From NCBI RefSeq assembly GCF_000943545.1, contig NZ_JTHP01000026.1, positions 1 through 64,000 of the forward strand: DNA of 64,000 nucleotides, in the 5' to 3' direction. Under the pieces are notes generated by a model. It searched no databases. It was not told the origin of the DNA and saw nothing but the letters and a program-made list of their open reading frames with translations. A program made the position numbers and the translations under genes. Positions 62,444-64,000 of the stretch are shown here, one piece after another (the stretch's first letter is position 1; each line of letters opens with the position of its first letter). The stretch is from Paenibacillus terrae (GTDB taxonomy: Bacteria > Bacillota > Bacilli > Paenibacillales > Paenibacillaceae).

Positions 62444-63338
62444 ATTAAGGGAAGTCACAAAAACATTTACTGAAGAAAAGGCTGTCGATCAGCTCGCCCT
62501 TACGGTGAAGAAAGGCTCTATTTTTGGACTTTTGGGCTCTAACGGAGCAGGTAAAACGACGCTGCTCAAAATCATCGCCGGGATTTACAGACCGGATACT
62601 GGCAAGGTGCTAATCGATGGACAGCCGGTGTATGAGCAGCCAGAAGTCAAGCAGCGCATTCTGTTTATGCCGGATACCCCTTATTTTTTCCCGCAAGCGA
62701 CGATTCGCCAGATGGCCCGGTTTTACCGCTCCATTTATCCGAGCTGGAGTGAGGAACGTTACATACAGCTTACCGACATTTTCAAGCTTGACCCGAAGCG
62801 TAAACTTCACCGTTTTTCCAAGGGGATGAAGCGTCAGGCCGCTTTTTTGCTTGCCTTGAGCTGCATGCCAGAGCTGCTGATTCTGGATGAGCCGATCGAC
62901 GGACTGGACCCTGTGATGCGGCGGATGGTCAAAAATTTGCTGTTCCAGGAAACCGCCGCACGTGAGATGACCGTCGTGATTTCATCCCATAATTTGCGTG
63001 AAATTGAAGACATGTGTGATCATGTCGGCATTATGCATCAGGGACGTATGTTGTTGGAAAAAGAGGTTGACGACCTCAAGTCCGATACGCATAAGGTGCA
63101 GGTTGCCTTTCGTGACCGCACGCATGAGGAAGCCGTCTGTGGACAACTTCCGGTTGTACATAAGGAGCGCAGAGGCAGTGTTCTGCTGCTTATTATCCGG
63201 GGGGAACGAGAGCAGATTACAGAGACGATTCAGGCGTATGAGCCGCATGTGTTCGATTTGCTGCCGTTGACGCTGGAGGAAATTTTCATTTATGAAATGG
63301 AGGACGCAGGTTATGACATCCAACCGATTCTTCTGTAG
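62436..63338 (+). CDS. ABC transporter ATP-binding protein (YtrB-like)
   Basis: A 300-residue ATPase. Walker A is GSNGAGKTTLLK (about residues 34-45), Walker B LLILDEPIDGLDPVMR, and the switch histidine lies in VISSHNLREIEDMCDH; the signature is an altered FSKGMKRQAAF, common in this export family. A C-terminal 80-residue extension follows. The start is TTG overlapping the GntR gene by eight bases, with AAGGGGG seven bases upstream. It should pair with the membrane protein that begins inside its 3' end. Confidence 0.88.
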   Translation: MIELREVTKTFTEEKAVDQLALTVKKGSIFGLLGSNGAGKTTLLKIIAGIYRPDTGKVLIDGQPVYEQPEVKQRILFMPDTPYFFPQATIRQMARFYRSIYPSWSEERYIQLTDIFKLDPKRKLHRFSKGMKRQAAFLLALSCMPELLILDEPIDGLDPVMRRMVKNLLFQETAAREMTVVISSHNLREIEDMCDHVGIMHQGRMLLEKEVDDLKSDTHKVQVAFRDRTHEEAVCGQLPVVHKERRGSVLLLIIRGEREQITETIQAYEPHVFDLLPLTLEEIFIYEMEDAGYDIQPILL

Positions 63339-64000
63339 CGGCGGCGTGATTCGCCAAAGCCTGAGACAGCATGGCTGGATCGGTCTGTTGTACTTGGCGG
63401 GATTATTGTTTACAGTGCCGCTGCCGTTATTTATGAGTATCGGACGCGAACGGGTGCACGAGGTTTTGAGAAGCTTGTTCGATAGTGCAAACTCAGGTAA
63501 TGATTTGCAAAATATGATTTTATTGACCGTACCAGTGTTGACAGGTGTGATGTTGACTCGTTTTATTCAGCGGCAGGGGCCATCTGATTTGTATCACAGT
63601 CTGCCATTACGCAGGGAACATCTGCTAACGGCACATTTGATCAGTGGTCTTATCCTCTTGCTCGTACCCGTGTGGCTCACGGCGGGAGTGACGGCTTGGG
63701 TTAACGCCACGAATGATCTGCCTTATATTTTTCACATGAATGATGTTGGATCATGGGCATTGGTCGTCTCGGTCATTAGCATTTTTCTTTTCGCCTTTAC
63801 TGTGTTTGTAGGTATTTGCGTAGGGCAATCGCTGCTGCAAATTGCTGTAGTGTACGTTTTGATGGTGCTCCCCTTCTTTCTGTCATCCATGATTAGTCGC
63901 TTTCTGGGGCATCATTTGTACGGTTACTATCAGGCCAGTGGAACAATAGTTCGTTATAGTGATGGCATGGAGTTACGTAGTAACAATAATATTTGGCATT
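63313..64000 (+). CDS. ABC transporter permease (partial, runs off window)
   Basis: The first 229 codons of a membrane protein, open to the window edge. It starts MTSNRFFCSGGVIRQSLRQH with GGAGG nine bases upstream, 26 bases inside the end of the ATPase gene. Helices are seen at about 22-38 (IGLLYLAGLLFTVPLPLF), 65-80, 110-130, 145-165 and 170-190. The phrase SDLYHSLPLRREHLL near residue 90 is typical of ABC-2 type permeases linked to YtrA/YtrB operons. It is the membrane partner of the ATPase; the C-terminal part is outside the window. Confidence 0.8.
   Translation, partial: MTSNRFFCSGGVIRQSLRQHGWIGLLYLAGLLFTVPLPLFMSIGRERVHEVLRSLFDSANSGNDLQNMILLTVPVLTGVMLTRFIQRQGPSDLYHSLPLRREHLLTAHLISGLILLLVPVWLTAGVTAWVNATNDLPYIFHMNDVGSWALVVSVISIFLFAFTVFVGICVGQSLLQIAVVYVLMVLPFFLSSMISRFLGHHLYGYYQASGTIVRYSDGMELRSNNNIWH

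Noticed and set aside
1..64000. CRISPR arrays, prophage, tRNA or rRNA genes
   Set aside because: No regularly spaced direct repeats, phage structural genes, cloverleaf sequences or conserved rRNA segments were seen on either strand.

Overview
The window looks like chromosomal DNA from a Paenibacillus (P. polymyxa-like) saprophyte. The reasons are roughly 50% GC, strong GGAGG ribosome sites with frequent TTG/GTG starts, YesM/YesN-type two-component regulators beside CUT1 sugar transporters, stalk-domain (copper amine oxidase N-terminal) secreted proteins, and a large stock of plant cell wall enzymes. No rRNA, tRNA, CRISPR array, prophage or intact transposase was seen. This placement rests on gene content only.

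Layout. 0.3-4.4 kb (minus): a peptide ABC transporter (two permeases, a lipoprotein, no ATPases) plus a DUF3899-like gene. 4.8-7.0 kb (plus): a complete polar amino acid ABC transporter. 7.0-10.1 kb: small genes (DUF6809-like, GNAT acetyltransferase, three short membrane or secreted peptides) among dispersed palindromic repeats. 10.1-34.7 kb: an unbroken plus-strand run of 17 genes starting at a promoter that overlaps a cre-like site and ending at a strong terminator. 35.0-39.2 kb: a pair of secreted proteins of unknown role. 39.5-43.2 kb: LysR regulator, M20 amidohydrolase and YfcC-type transporter. 43.4-45.9 kb: a PL11 rhamnogalacturonan lyase with a perfect cre site. 46.0-48.9 kb: an AT-rich, partly decayed patch holding MaoC and cyclase genes and gene remnants. 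49.0-55.2 kb: a heterodimeric ABC exporter, an AraC regulator and a second GH4 glycosidase. 55.6-57.9 kb: a GH6-Fn3-CBM3 cellulase with a clear promoter and a cre-like site. 58.1-64.0 kb: a nucleoside hydrolase, a multi-PAS histidine kinase and a YtrA/YtrB-like GntR-ABC operon cut by the window edge.

The most interesting element is the 24-kb plus-strand locus. It joins a secreted multidomain protein (DUF5695-like, PKD/LamG/Ig-like), a GH4 alpha-galactosidase, a YesM/YesN pair, a CUT1 importer, an X-Pro peptidase, a secreted HExxH protease, a complete trans-4-hydroxyproline to 2-oxoglutarate pathway (epimerase, multi-subunit D-hydroxyproline dehydrogenase, deaminase, semialdehyde dehydrogenase) and a GH127 beta-L-arabinofuranosidase with its zinc/nucleophile cysteines. 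Plant extensins carry alpha-galactosyl-serine and beta-L-arabinofuranosyl-hydroxyproline, so the set reads as one programme for dismantling hydroxyproline-rich glycoproteins, both glycan and peptide. This is inference from gene content and order.

Two families of dispersed palindromic repeats lie between genes; two copies of one overlap the stop codons of genes inside the 24-kb locus. Catabolite repression probably links the polysaccharide genes, since cre-like sites sit at the 10.1, 43.4 and 55.6 kb promoters.
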